A stretch of 64,000 bases of DNA from Gammaproteobacteria bacterium (GCA_008081045.1 VMDC01000027.1:45798-109797), one strand, 5' to 3'. Numbered from the stretch's first letter, positions 1-10,631 are shown. Made by a program: numbers and translations. Notes: generated by a model not told the origin, from the letters alone.

Positions 1-734
1 CGATCGTAGTCTTCTGTCTTGCGGCGCATGTAGGTCAGCACCTCAGGGTGAGGCAACACCAGAAATCGCTCTTCCGCGAGCGTTTCAACCACAGTATCCG
101 CCAGCTGCTCAGGTTCCAGCATGCCATCAAGCCCCGCAACACCACCACCTTCTGACCCCGCGGTCATTGCGGTTCTGACAGCCTGCGGACAAAGGGCTGA
201 GACCTTGATGCCGCGTTTGCCGTACGTAATTGAAAGCCATTCCGCGAAACCGATCGCCGCATGTTTCGTCACAGAATAGGGTGCGGAGCCTACCTGGCTG
301 AGCAATCCGGCGGCAGAGGAAGTGTTCAGCAGATAACCCTCACCTCGCTCCAACATGCTGGGCAGTACCGCGCGGGCCGCAAAGACGTGGGACATGACGT
401 TAACCTCCCAGATTTTCTGCCAGGCCTCAATGGCCACCTCTTCTCCGCCAGCGGTAAAAATCCCCGCATTTGCGCAGAATAGATCAATCTGACCAAACCG
501 TTTAAGCGTCTCCTGAACGAGCGTGTTTACCGACTGCTCATTGCCCACATCACAAGGTACGGCCATGCCCTCTGTCTCATCTCCCAGAGCGGCAAGCGTT
601 TCCGCCATACCTACCGTATCGATATCGGAAACGACCACGGCCTTTGCGCCTTCTTTGGCGAAACGTTCACACAAAGCACGGCCGATTCCACTGGCGGCAC
701 CGGTCACGACAACAACCTTATCCCTGATTTCCAT
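1..734 (-). CDS. SDR family oxidoreductase (C-terminus cut by window edge)
   Basis: Short-chain dehydrogenase/reductase, NAD(P)-dependent, cytosolic. Translating the minus strand from the ATG at 734 gives a Rossmann start VTGAASGIGRAL (the TGxxxGxG cofactor motif), the CANAG segment that is the family's NAG motif, a serine in NTSSAAG and the catalytic YSVTK (YxxxK). About 244 codons are present and no stop is met before base 1, so the gene continues leftwards; SDRs are usually about 250-300 residues, so little is missing. It lies 35 bp downstream of nothing on its own strand except the flavoprotein gene starting at 1747, and may be co-transcribed with it. The substrate cannot be told from sequence; SDRs next to nitronate-monooxygenase-type genes are common in acyl-CoA or steroid catabolic loci, which is only suggestive. 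Confidence 0.9.
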   Translation of the reverse strand, partial: MEIRDKVVVVTGAASGIGRALCERFAKEGAKAVVVSDIDTVGMAETLAALGDETEGMAVPCDVGNEQSVNTLVQETLKRFGQIDLFCANAGIFTAGGEEVAIEAWQKIWEVNVMSHVFAARAVLPSMLERGEGYLLNTSSAAGLLSQVGSAPYSVTKHAAIGFAEWLSITYGKRGIKVSALCPQAVRTAMTAGSEGGGVAGLDGMLEPEQLADTVVETLAEERFLVLPHPEVLTYMRRKTEDYD

Positions 735-769
735 TAAGTATTCCCTTGCTGTTTTCTTTTAAGTTCTTG

Positions 770-2122
<1,353 letters not shown>

Positions 2123-4201
2123 ATGGTACGCAAGATATTGGCAGCAAGCATCACTCTAGCCACCGCGGTGAGCGCCGCACCTTCGTGGGCCCAGTCAGGC
2201 GCTGGCGCGAACGCCATCGAAGAGATACAGGTGACCTCAAGAAGTCGCCGCTCAGAGGGGCTCGCAGACATTAACGCTGCCGTTTCGGTCATCGGCTCAG
2301 AGGAACTCAAACGCATTTCCCAAATGCACTACCAGCAGGCGCTGAATCGCTTGCCGGGTGTCAACATCCATCGCAACAATGGCCAGGAGAGTCTGGCAGC
2401 AATCCGCTCGCCGGTCTTTACCGGTGCTGGCGCTTGTGGTGCCTTTCTGGTGGCCGAAAATGGCATTCCGGTACGTTCGCATGGCTTCTGTAACGTCAAT
2501 GAAATGTTCGACACCCACTCCGAAAGCGCTGAGCGGATCGAAGTAGTCCGTGGGCCGGGCAGCGCCTTCTGGGGCTCCAACGCCGTACATGGACTGATCA
2601 ATGTGGTTTTGCCTGAGCCCGGCGAAGCTGCCTCGTTGCGACTGGAAGCCGGCCCCCGGGGCTCCTTCCGGACAAACCTCAGACTGGGCAGCGAACACGA
2701 CAATTTCAGCCAAATCCTCCTGGTTAACGGAGTGAATGAGAATGGCTATCAAAATGACTCCGGGGTTGAACAGCAAAAATACAGCTGGCTGTACAAGTAC
2801 GATGCTGGCGGTGGTACTGAAATCGATGGCGGAATTACTGCAATCAATCTGAACCAGGAGACCGCGGGCTATATCGTCGGCACTGACATTTACAAGGACG
2901 AGGCTGCACGGGTGATAAATCCGAATCCTGAAGCCTACCGGGACAGCAAGAATCATCGCGTGTGGAGCACTCTCACCCACGAAAATGACAACTGGACGTT
3001 CAAATTTACGCCTTTTCTGCGTGAAGTGAATATGCGTTTCATCCAGCACTTCTTGCCGGGACAGCCGGTCGAGGATTTCCAGCACTCCACACTCGGTTTC
3101 CAGAGCGCGGGATTCACAGACCTCGACAATGGTGCCGAACTGGCCATTGGATTCGACTTTGAGACGACCAGCGCAGATCTGCTGCAATACCAGGCGAACG
3201 CCACCCAGGGATCTTTTTTCCTGAGAAACTCTATCCCCCGGGGACTGCATTACGATTTCGAGGTTGACGCTCGTCAGATCGCCGCCTTTGCAAACTATGA
3301 GCAGGCTTTTGATAACGGATTCGAAATCTCGTTGGGGTTGCGTCTGGAAGACGTTGATTACGCCTACGACAACCAGATGATTGATGGTCGCACTGACGAG
3401 TTCGGTGTCCCCTGCCGGTTTGGCTGCCGCTACAATCGCCCGAGCGACCGTGAAGACAGCTTCACCAACCTGTCACCGAAATTCGGGCTGAGTTATTCGC
3501 TGGATGACTCCACCAAGTTACAGGTCCGGATACAGCAAGGCTTCCGGGCGCCTCAGGCAACTGAACTCTATCGTCTGCAAAACAGCCAGACAGTGGCCGA
3601 TCTGGACTCTGTCGAACTGGATAGCTATGAAATTGCGATCAACGGAGCAGGAAGCAACTGGGATTACTCCGTCAGCCTGTACCGCATGAATAAAAACAAC
3701 GGCATCATAACCAACAGCGCACGGGAAAATCTGAACGGCAGTGACACCCTGCACCAGGGCCTAGAAGTCAGCTACGGGCGCGTACTGACGGATACGCTTT
3801 CCATTCGTGGCGTGGCGAATCTTGCCAAGCACACCTACGAGAATTCAATTATCTCAGGCGGGGTCGACATCAAGGGTAACGACATCGACACCTCACCCAA
3901 CACGTTCGGTAACCTGCGGCTTGTGTGGCAGCCAGCCTCTAATGCCACACTCGAACTGGAGTGGGCCAATATGGGCGAATACTTCACAAATCCGGAAAAC
4001 ACGGCAGAATACGAAGGGCATGACCTACTCAACATTCGTGGACAGGTTCAGTTCAGCAATGCCACGCTGTCACTGAATGTGCTGAATATCACAGACGAGC
4101 GCTATGCCGAGCGCGCCGACTGGACCACTTTCACCGGCGATCGGTACTTTCCCGGGCAGGAGAGACGGGCGTACTTCGCAGTGGAATGGGACTTCCTGTA
4201 G
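2123..4201 (+). CDS. TonB-dependent outer-membrane receptor
   Basis: Outer-membrane beta-barrel receptor that takes up a ligand with energy from TonB-ExbBD, 692 residues. The ATG at 2123 follows GGAGAGAAG and opens a clear signal peptide (residues 1-23, ending SWA-Q). A TonB-box-like stretch IEEIQVTSRSR follows, then the plug domain (about 45-160: LNRLPGVNIHRNNG, RIEVVRGPGSAFWGSNAVHG, INVV) and the barrel, with the late signature LSYSLDDSTKLQVRIQQGF and RAPQATELYRL. Two cysteines in the plug (GACG and GFCNVN) may form a disulfide, as may a pair near CRFGC. The in-frame ATG at 1925 would place 66 residues ahead of the signal peptide and is rejected. The ligand is unknown: no iron-, B12- or sugar-related gene lies nearby. 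A strong terminator follows. Confidence 0.95.
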   Translation: MVRKILAASITLATAVSAAPSWAQSGAGANAIEEIQVTSRSRRSEGLADINAAVSVIGSEELKRISQMHYQQALNRLPGVNIHRNNGQESLAAIRSPVFTGAGACGAFLVAENGIPVRSHGFCNVNEMFDTHSESAERIEVVRGPGSAFWGSNAVHGLINVVLPEPGEAASLRLEAGPRGSFRTNLRLGSEHDNFSQILLVNGVNENGYQNDSGVEQQKYSWLYKYDAGGGTEIDGGITAINLNQETAGYIVGTDIYKDEAARVINPNPEAYRDSKNHRVWSTLTHENDNWTFKFTPFLREVNMRFIQHFLPGQPVEDFQHSTLGFQSAGFTDLDNGAELAIGFDFETTSADLLQYQANATQGSFFLRNSIPRGLHYDFEVDARQIAAFANYEQAFDNGFEISLGLRLEDVDYAYDNQMIDGRTDEFGVPCRFGCRYNRPSDREDSFTNLSPKFGLSYSLDDSTKLQVRIQQGFRAPQATELYRLQNSQTVADLDSVELDSYEIAINGAGSNWDYSVSLYRMNKNNGIITNSARENLNGSDTLHQGLEVSYGRVLTDTLSIRGVANLAKHTYENSIISGGVDIKGNDIDTSPNTFGNLRLVWQPASNATLELEWANMGEYFTNPENTAEYEGHDLLNIRGQVQFSNATLSLNVLNITDERYAERADWTTFTGDRYFPGQERRAYFAVEWDFL

Positions 4202-4234
4202 ATCAGACACAGGCCGGTTAACGGCTTGAAAGAT

Positions 4235-4274
4235 CAGAATAAAAATGCCGGCAACAGCCGGCATTTTTATTCTG
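4235..4274. terminator. Perfect palindromic terminator after TonB receptor
   Basis: A perfect 17-bp inverted repeat (4235-4251 against 4258-4274) with a 6-base loop. Each arm carries a GCCGGC-type core next to a run of five A or T, so the hairpin has a GC stem followed by T5 when read in either direction. It lies 33 bases after the receptor stop and 25 bases before the CoA pyrophosphatase start, so it should insulate the two genes. Confidence 0.9.
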
Positions 4275-4299
4275 GAAGCACACTAGAGAGTTCCAGCTT

Positions 4300-4926
4300 A
4301 TGACAATTGCTCCATCAGCGCGGCGCTATCAAGACTTACTCAGCTTTTTTGACTGCGACCATGGCAAGCGGCTGGACCCGATCAGGCATCCTGACCGCAT
4401 GGTGAACACAATTGCCGAGTCAGAGTTAAGTCGCTTCCGTTCAGCCGCGGTGCTCATTGCGGTGACGCGTCCTGACGCTAATGCAGAAAGTCAGGTCGTA
4501 TTGACCGTCCGGTCAGCAAACCTGAAGAGCCACGCCGGTCAGATCAGTTTTCCGGGCGGAACCACGGAGAAGCAGGACAGGGACTCGGTGGCCACTGCGC
4601 TCAGAGAGACCCATGAGGAGATCGGTCTGCACCCCAGCAATGTCGAGGTGATCGGGTGCATCGGTGATATTGCGCTGCCTTCCGGCTATCGGGTGACCCC
4701 CGTGGTGGGCATCATCGACAATAATCTGGATTATCTGGCGAATCCCGCAGAGGTCGAGGCCATTTTTCATGCACCTCTCAGCCTGGCACTGGACCCGGAG
4801 GCTTACACCCATTCCGCGGTGACCTATCGTGATGTCGAGCGCACCGTACTGGAACTACACTACGAAGAACATCGGATCTGGGGCGCGACGGCAGCGATTC
4901 TCTATCACCTGGCCAGCCTGATCTGA
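4300..4926 (+). CDS. Nudix hydrolase, CoA pyrophosphatase (NudL/YeaB type)
   Basis: Cytosolic Nudix enzyme, 208 residues, expected to split CoA or acyl-CoA into 4'-phosphopantetheine and 3',5'-ADP. The Nudix box spans about residues 86-109 (GG...REtHEEIGL), with the metal-binding REXXEE seen as RETHEEIG. Just before it lies VLTVRSANLKSHAGQISFPGG, the extra signature of the CoA-specific subfamily (LLTxRS...HxGqvaFPGG), which separates it from general Nudix enzymes. The length fits the family. The gene stands alone between the palindromic terminator and the convergent diguanylate cyclase. Confidence 0.92.
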   Translation: MTIAPSARRYQDLLSFFDCDHGKRLDPIRHPDRMVNTIAESELSRFRSAAVLIAVTRPDANAESQVVLTVRSANLKSHAGQISFPGGTTEKQDRDSVATALRETHEEIGLHPSNVEVIGCIGDIALPSGYRVTPVVGIIDNNLDYLANPAEVEAIFHAPLSLALDPEAYTHSAVTYRDVERTVLELHYEEHRIWGATAAILYHLASLI

Positions 4927-4990
4927 GGGAGAGTGAATCAACAGGAAGTGCGAAACCGAAGTCTCAGAGCCTCTCAGAGCGAATGCATCT

Positions 4991-5656
4991 TCAGGCTGAA
5001 GCCACGCCACGCTCTGATCCCGCGCTCTCAGCGCCTGAGTCAAGCGTGTGACACACTCTGTTTCGGCCCTGCTCCTTAGCAAGGTAAAGCAGTCCGTCTA
5101 CCCGTTCAACGAACTCTTTTTCGCTCAGAGCTTCATCACGCTGATAAACACCCACGCCAAAGCTGGCTGCAATACCTAAGGAGAGGTCGCCGACCGCCAC
5201 GGGTGACGATTCGATAACGCGTCTGAGGCGGTTGGCGAATTCAACCCCCTGCGGCATACCGGTATCAGGCAGAATGAGCGCAAATTCTTCGCCCCCGTAT
5301 CGACAGGAGATATCCAAACGCCGGATCGCTCTGCGGACAAGACCGGCGACGTGCGCCAGTACCAGATTTCCCACTTCATGGCCGTGCTCGTCGTTGATGT
5401 CTTTGAAGTGGTCAAGATCGCACATAATGAGACAGACTGTCTGGCCGGATCTGCGGGTCCGCTCCATTTCCAGACTGAGAGCCTGATTAAAATAGCGGAA
5501 ATTGAAAAGCCCTGTCAGCTCATCAGTGCGCACCATCTTGGCGAGTTGCTTGACCTCTGCACGCAGACGGGACACTTCGTCCAGATGCGGGCAATTCTCA
5601 TCGCCTCCCGGGCAGGGAGTCGATTTTCTGCGATTTGTTGACAGCTGTTCAGTCAT
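4991..5656 (-). CDS. Diguanylate cyclase (GGDEF domain)
   Basis: Makes the second messenger cyclic di-GMP from two GTP. 221 residues: a short N-terminal part (1-45) with a cysteine/histidine cluster CPGGDENCPH at 15-24 and a short helical linker, then a GGDEF domain starting at DELTGL. The active-site loop is GGEEF at 121-125, a catalytically competent variant, and RRLD at 112-115, exactly five residues upstream, matches the RxxD inhibitory site for product feedback. There is no membrane segment or standard sensor domain, so it is probably soluble. The Cys/His cluster could bind a metal and act as the input (inference). It is convergent with the Nudix gene. Confidence 0.93.
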   Translation of the reverse strand: MTEQLSTNRRKSTPCPGGDENCPHLDEVSRLRAEVKQLAKMVRTDELTGLFNFRYFNQALSLEMERTRRSGQTVCLIMCDLDHFKDINDEHGHEVGNLVLAHVAGLVRRAIRRLDISCRYGGEEFALILPDTGMPQGVEFANRLRRVIESSPVAVGDLSLGIAASFGVGVYQRDEALSEKEFVERVDGLLYLAKEQGRNRVCHTLDSGAESAGSERGVASA

Positions 5657-5857
5657 GAAATGTGAGATGCTACCCAGTCAGCCCTGTAGCCGTTCTACCC
5701 CGGCAAACGGTTTGGCACCGGACCGGTGCATCGTGCAAAGGCCGGTCGGTACTGAGGGCCGATGCGTTCCGAGTTTGGCCTTCAGTAGCACAAAGCAGCG
5801 CCCTGCTGTATAGCTCTCACGCCCGGGAATGCATCTCAGGCGCGTCCTCCCGCGAAA

Positions 5858-7555
5858 TTAGGGCACTGCCCACATCGGAAAACCGTCCAGCACTCCGAAA
5901 GTCATATGTCCCAGGGTATACACAAAGCCTGTCAACAGCACCACGGACAGCACATCGAGCCAGATCCCCGCGACCACCATCTTCATGATGGGAATACGGC
6001 CAGACCCATAGACGATTGCATTCGGCGGCGTTGAGACTGGCAGCATGAAAGCGCAGGAGGCGGCAACGGTCGTCGGAATCAGCAGCAGTAACGGGTGCGC
6101 TTCGATTGCCTGAGAGAGACTCGCCATAATAGGCAGCGACAGTGAAATCGTTGCAGTATTGGACGCCACCTCAGTCAGACCGGTAATAATCCCAACGGTA
6201 CTCACTACAATGACGAACGGACTCGCATCGCCCAGCCAAATCTGAAGCTGTGAAGCGATATAGTCAGATAAACCAGAAGTCGTAAACCCTTTCGCAATAG
6301 CCAGTCCACCGCCAAACAGCAGGAGTATGCCCCAGGGAATTTTCTTGGCGTCGTCCCAGCTGAGCAACTTCCCACCGATAGCGTTACCTGCCGGGATCAT
6401 GAATAAAGTCAGGGCCATACCAATCGATACGGTTCCGTCATCAATCAAATAGCCTACCGGTGCACTCCCGACCGATCGCAGCAGATTGTCTAAGTAATAA
6501 CTCCAGCCAAAAATATCCACGTCAGCGCCAAATAAGCGTTCCTTCCGAGTCATCAGCAGCAGCGCGAAAGACACAAAGACCGCCAGCACACGCCTTTCCT
6601 CAACTGACATGGGGCCCAGTTTACGCAGCTCATTCTGAATGAAATCCCGACCACTGAAAGGGGTTGTGGCCGGCAGGGGAAAAACCAGGCGGGTCAACAG
6701 AAGCCACGCCAGAATCATGTAGACCCCACTCATTGGCAGGGCAAAAATCATCCACGTCGAAAACGTCAGGTCCGGTGCTTCAGGAAAAAGCTGTGGCAGT
6801 TGTGTCACCAACACGCCATTGGGAGGCGTACCGATCAGAGTCGCAAATCCGCCAATTGAGGCAGAATAGGCAATACCAAGCAGTAAAGTCAGAGCAAAAT
6901 TCTCTGCCCGCCCGTCGATCGCCTGACCCTGCTTCACCAGTCCCGCGTTAAGCTCTTCATAAAGCAGGATCAAGGACATGCCCATCGGCATCATCATTAA
7001 AGCGGTCGCTGTATTCGACAACCACATGGACAGGAAGCCTGTGGCGAGCATGAACCCCAGCACCAGTCGGTGGGGTTGTCCGCCCACAACCCTCAGAATA
7101 TTGAGCGCGATTCGTTTGTGCAAATTCCACTTTTCAACTGCCACGGCAATGATGAAGCCGCCCATGAAGAGCAGAATGATCCAGTCCATATACTGATTGG
7201 CGACATTCGGAAAAATGACGTCGAAATCGCGAGCGGTAAAACCTTCCTGAATAGACGCGGCATCGAAATCTACCCGACTGCCCGCACCCACCTCTCTGCC
7301 GCGCATGATACCCAGAAATGGAAACAGCGGAATAGGCAGCAGCGCGGTCGCCGCGAGCGGAATCGCCTCTGTCATCCACCAGATCGCCATCCAGAGAATG
7401 ACCGCAGCCATCCGGGTAACAAGAGGATTACCGGGATCTAGATCAACGAACGCCAACATCAGAAAGAAGACCAAAGGCCCCAGCCATAACCCCACTCTGC
7501 TGCGTGTGGGTACGGTATTTTGACTTGAGGGGGAGTCAGTTGCTGATGAGGTCAT
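5858..7555 (-). CDS. SLC13-family (DASS) anion:sodium symporter
   Basis: Inner-membrane secondary transporter, about 565 residues with around a dozen hydrophobic helices. Family signatures are WWMTEAIPLAATALLPIPLF near the N-terminus, LSNTATALMMMPMG (the SNT motif of the first Na+/substrate site), IGTPPNG, and the second repeat's EVASNTATISLSLPI with SNT again plus MLPVSTPPNAIVYG. Members carry C4-dicarboxylates, citrate, sulfate or similar anions with Na+; the doubled SNT motifs favour dicarboxylates. The open frame begins at a TTG (7582), but the ATG at 7555 has an AGGACG upstream and starts a normal short cytoplasmic tail, so I use it. No partner genes. Confidence 0.93.
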   Translation of the reverse strand: MTSSATDSPSSQNTVPTRSRVGLWLGPLVFFLMLAFVDLDPGNPLVTRMAAVILWMAIWWMTEAIPLAATALLPIPLFPFLGIMRGREVGAGSRVDFDAASIQEGFTARDFDVIFPNVANQYMDWIILLFMGGFIIAVAVEKWNLHKRIALNILRVVGGQPHRLVLGFMLATGFLSMWLSNTATALMMMPMGMSLILLYEELNAGLVKQGQAIDGRAENFALTLLLGIAYSASIGGFATLIGTPPNGVLVTQLPQLFPEAPDLTFSTWMIFALPMSGVYMILAWLLLTRLVFPLPATTPFSGRDFIQNELRKLGPMSVEERRVLAVFVSFALLLMTRKERLFGADVDIFGWSYYLDNLLRSVGSAPVGYLIDDGTVSIGMALTLFMIPAGNAIGGKLLSWDDAKKIPWGILLLFGGGLAIAKGFTTSGLSDYIASQLQIWLGDASPFVIVVSTVGIITGLTEVASNTATISLSLPIMASLSQAIEAHPLLLLIPTTVAASCAFMLPVSTPPNAIVYGSGRIPIMKMVVAGIWLDVLSVVLLTGFVYTLGHMTFGVLDGFPMWAVP

Positions 7556-7594
7556 CCGTCGTCCTGGCGTCACTGGGAGCAATGAGGTGCGAGA

Positions 7595-8305
7595 TCAGAA
7601 TAGCTCTGCCAGAAAATTTTCCAGAGATTGATAGCTGCGCTGCTCAGCTGTCGCACTGTAGACTGTCCCGAAGTCAGGATTATTGGCAGCCGGATTCGTG
7701 AAAGCATGCATTGTGCTTCCGTAGACATGCACCTGCCAGTCCGCCCCGGCTTCAGTCATTTCGGTCTCAAATGCCAAGACCTGTTCTGGCGGCACCATCG
7801 GATCATCATGGCCGTGCAAACACAGCACCTTCGCCTTGATGTCTTCGTTTTTGCTGTCCCCCGCTGCGAGAATGCCGTGGATGGACACGACACCGAGAAC
7901 ATCAGCGCCAGATCTCGCCAGTTCAAGCACACACATACCGCCAAAACAGTATCCCATAGCCGCAACCCGGGTTGGGTCCACCTGCGGGATATTGCGTCCT
8001 GCTACCAGAGCAGCCCGTATTCGCCGTCGCAGCAAGCCCCGATCTTCAGCGAACGGGCTCATCAAGGCCGCATTGCCGTCGGTATCCCCGTCGGCGCCGA
8101 AAACCCCCTTGCCATACATATCCAGAGCAACACCCACATAGCCCATTGCGGCAATACGCTCGGCTGCCTGAGTGGCAAATTCGCGCCGCCCGGTCCAGTC
8201 ATGAGCAATCAGCACGAGCGGCTTTTGTGTGTCAGCTGCTTCGAAAGCCACGTAGGCTTCCAGTTCAGTATCACCGTCTGAATAGTCTAGCGTTTGGGTG
8301 ATCAT
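7595..8305 (-). CDS. Dienelactone hydrolase family protein
   Basis: Cytosolic alpha/beta hydrolase, 236 residues. The nucleophile is a cysteine, C120 in GYCFGG, which is the dienelactone-hydrolase elbow; the acid is the aspartate in HGHDDP (about 167-168) and the base is H200 in HAFTNP. These three match the Cys-Asp-His triad of DLH. AAAGGAG sits well placed before the ATG at 8305. The real substrate is unknown: most genomic DLH homologues outside chloroaromatic operons have not been assigned. It is followed 39 bp later by the SLC13 gene on the same strand and preceded by the peroxiredoxin gene. Confidence 0.88.
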   Translation of the reverse strand: MITQTLDYSDGDTELEAYVAFEAADTQKPLVLIAHDWTGRREFATQAAERIAAMGYVGVALDMYGKGVFGADGDTDGNAALMSPFAEDRGLLRRRIRAALVAGRNIPQVDPTRVAAMGYCFGGMCVLELARSGADVLGVVSIHGILAAGDSKNEDIKAKVLCLHGHDDPMVPPEQVLAFETEMTEAGADWQVHVYGSTMHAFTNPAANNPDFGTVYSATAEQRSYQSLENFLAELF

Positions 8306-8366
8306 GAGATCCGCTCCTTTGGTTTTATTCTGTTTGGGAATCGACTCAGCTCAGGCTTTCAGAAGG

Positions 8367-8846
8367 TCACAGTTGCTCAAGCATGGCCTCTGCCGAGCTG
8401 ACCTTGATTTCGCCCGGCGCTTCCACGCCAAGATAGGTCACAGTGCCATCTTCAACGATCATGCCGAATCTTCTGCAGCGCATACCCATACCAAATCCGG
8501 TTCCATCCATTTCCAGACCAACAGCGCGGGTAAACTCCCCGTTGCCGTCTGCGAGCATGACAATTTCCTCAGCGTTCTGGGCTTTACCCCAGCTGCCCAT
8601 CACGAAGGCGTCATTCACGGCCATGCAGGCGATAGTGTCAGCACCCTTTGCCTTGATGGCATCCGCCTGAACGACAAAACCCGGCAAATGCGTCATTGAA
8701 CAACCCGGCGTAAACGCTCCGGGCACCGCGAAGAAAACCACTTTTTTGCCGGCAAACAGCTCGTCAGATGACATATCCTGAGGCCCTTCTGCGGTCATGA
8801 TTTTGAAAGTGGTGGCTGGAACTTTGTCACCGACCTGAATCGACAT
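8367..8846 (-). CDS. Peroxiredoxin, Prx5 type
   Basis: Thiol peroxidase reducing H2O2 or organic hydroperoxides, 159 residues, cytosolic. The peroxidatic loop is PGAFTPGCS followed by MTHLPGFV, typical of the Prx5 class (PGAFTPxCS..H.P), with the conserved arginine in MRCRRFGMIV near residue 124. There is an extra cysteine next to that arginine (MRCRRF), seen in many bacterial Prx5 proteins. No glutaredoxin domain is fused. The ATG at 8846 follows AGGAGTAATCAATT. It may be transcribed with the DLH-family gene 61 bp downstream. Confidence 0.93.
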   Translation of the reverse strand: MSIQVGDKVPATTFKIMTAEGPQDMSSDELFAGKKVVFFAVPGAFTPGCSMTHLPGFVVQADAIKAKGADTIACMAVNDAFVMGSWGKAQNAEEIVMLADGNGEFTRAVGLEMDGTGFGMGMRCRRFGMIVEDGTVTYLGVEAPGEIKVSSAEAMLEQL

Positions 8847-9042
8847 AATTGATTACTCCTGTATTTTACTGGTGCAGGCCGGGGGCTGCCGAAGCCTGCA
8901 AACTGAGTGGGCTATGCGCATGATAGTAGCAAATTCGTCCGCTGTATCTAACCCGCCCAGGTTTTTTTCAGCGGCGCTATGCCAAGCGAGAATAACGCAC
9001 TGCAGATTCAAATTCGACGCCCTGTTGTCGATCTATTGGTCT

Positions 9043-9870
9043 ATGGAGAATCTTTTTTTCGTCTCTTCCAAACTCGGCTGGGCACTCATCGCCCCGGGTA
9101 ATTTCTTCGTCATTCTGGCAGTGGCTGCATGGATTTGCCTGGTGGCGAACTGGATACGACTCTCGCGCCTGCTGCTGTCCATCTCTGCGTTGTTGCTGCT
9201 TCTGGTGGGCACCTTACCGGTCGGAGAATGGCTGCTTGCACCCCTTGAGAAACAATTCTCAGCGAATGCTGCCTTACCCCGTTCTCCGGCAGGAGTGATC
9301 GTCCTGGGCGGTGCGGTAGACCCGGCGCTTTCAGAGGCCTGGGGGCAAACTGAGACAGGCGAGGCGGCAGAACGACTTATAGCGATGGTCTATCTGGCCA
9401 ACCTGTATCCTGACGCGCAGATGATTTTCACCGGTGGCAGCGGCTCAGTATCTGAGACTGAATACAAAGAGGCCGACTATGTCCGCTTTCTGTTCGAGCA
9501 GTTGGCACCGCGGGATCGAGCGATCCTCTACGAAAGCCAGGCCCGGAACACAGAGGAAAATGTTCGCAACAGCAAAGCGCTCATCAATCCGAAACCGAAC
9601 GAGGATTGGGTTCTGGTTTCTTCGGCATTTCATATGCCCAGAGCGGTCGGGGCATTTTGTCAGGCTGGCTGGCCAGTTGTCCCCTATCCTGTCGACCATC
9701 GAACCCAACAGGGGAGGCTGCTCAGACTAAGCTTCGACTTCGGCACGAACCTGAGAATACTGGAACTGGCCCTGCACGAATGGCTGGGTTTGCTGGCGTA
9801 CCGGCTCACCGGCCGCAGCGATCGCCTGCTCGCCGGCGATCAGAATCAGTGCAGCGCCGCGACGGGTTAA
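9043..9870 (+). CDS. YdcF/ElyC-type DUF218 membrane protein
   Basis: 275 residues. Two hydrophobic segments at the N-terminus (about 10-30 and 38-60) are followed by a DUF218 domain: GVIVLGGAVDP, FTGGSGS, ESQARNTEENVRNS (the conserved S.nT.En) and VSSAFHMPRA. This layout matches ElyC/YcbC-like proteins, which affect peptidoglycan and envelope integrity in E. coli, although a precise activity has not been established. I chose the ATG at 9043, since the longer GTG-started frame adds 57 residues with no conserved sequence. The last four bases overlap the convergent AsmA-like gene. Confidence 0.85.
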   Translation: MENLFFVSSKLGWALIAPGNFFVILAVAAWICLVANWIRLSRLLLSISALLLLLVGTLPVGEWLLAPLEKQFSANAALPRSPAGVIVLGGAVDPALSEAWGQTETGEAAERLIAMVYLANLYPDAQMIFTGGSGSVSETEYKEADYVRFLFEQLAPRDRAILYESQARNTEENVRNSKALINPKPNEDWVLVSSAFHMPRAVGAFCQAGWPVVPYPVDHRTQQGRLLRLSFDFGTNLRILELALHEWLGLLAYRLTGRSDRLLAGDQNQCSAATG

Positions 9871-10631
9871 TTGGGCGAAGGCAGGATGTTGCGAAGCCGA
9901 TTCTCCAAGCCCTGCACCGCTTCCTCCACCGTGTCTTCTACCGTTTCCTCAATCTCTTCCACGCGCTGCTGCACCTGCGCCTCGACGCTTTCCCGCAGTT
10001 CATCGAGACCGGGCAGTGACGCTCCCGCGATGGCGCGACTGAGTTCAGTCAGCACAATATCCATAAGCTGAGCAACCGTCGCAGCGCTGTTCTCGGTACC
10101 TATATCGGTCAGTTCAATAACAGGCAGAGTAACCGGAGCTGAGAACGCAGCCGCATTGACGCTCAGCAGTGCATCTTCGATTCTGAATCGCCGGATGATC
10201 AGTGATTTGCCCGGGCTGTCGGCAGCCCCTGTACCCCCTGAATCCTGGGGGAGAATTTTTTCAAGCAGTGCACGCACGTTATCGCTGGTCAGGCGTGTTT
10301 CATAGGTAATCTGCGGCTGCGAAATCACAATTGAGTCGATTTCAACCACCTCGGAGAAAAGGCTGGCAACGTCGACATTGACTGAAACCTGCTCGAGTTC
10401 AAAAATCGTTTCTGCGCTCCAACCTTCGGGGTTATCGACTGTCAAACCTGAAATGGATCCGGTTCCGGCCAGGGGTGAGATCGATGCAGACTGCACTGCG
10501 ACTTCAGTGCCAAGCACTTCAGTTCCAACCAGTTCGATACCATCAACAACCAGCCGATCCAGATAAAACCAGGCCACGGCAAAGGCAACGCCGAGCAAAA
10601 CCACAACACTAGCGACAAGTTTCTTTAACAT
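9867..10631 (-). CDS. AsmA-like membrane-anchored protein
   Basis: 254 residues: one N-terminal membrane anchor (about 1-22, MLKKLVASVVVLLGVAFAVA), then a periplasmic beta-rich segment resembling the start of AsmA-family proteins: VSVNVDVASLFSEVVEIDSI and ISQPQITYE match the repeating pattern of 'v.vd..sl....i.i..i.i..P.i.ye'. The C-terminal third (about 195-250) is a charged, heptad-like helix rich in E, V and R. AsmA-type proteins act in phospholipid transport and outer-membrane homeostasis, but this one is much shorter than AsmA, so the function is inferred. AGAGGAC precedes the ATG at 10631. It ends with a 4-bp convergent overlap with the DUF218 gene. Confidence 0.72.
   Translation of the reverse strand: MLKKLVASVVVLLGVAFAVAWFYLDRLVVDGIELVGTEVLGTEVAVQSASISPLAGTGSISGLTVDNPEGWSAETIFELEQVSVNVDVASLFSEVVEIDSIVISQPQITYETRLTSDNVRALLEKILPQDSGGTGAADSPGKSLIIRRFRIEDALLSVNAAAFSAPVTLPVIELTDIGTENSAATVAQLMDIVLTELSRAIAGASLPGLDELRESVEAQVQQRVEEIEETVEDTVEEAVQGLENRLRNILPSPN

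Noticed and set aside
2297..3250. A 317-codon open frame on the minus strand
   Set aside because: Entirely antisense to the TonB receptor, whose conserved plug and barrel motifs lie on the plus strand; no family feature and no ribosome site.
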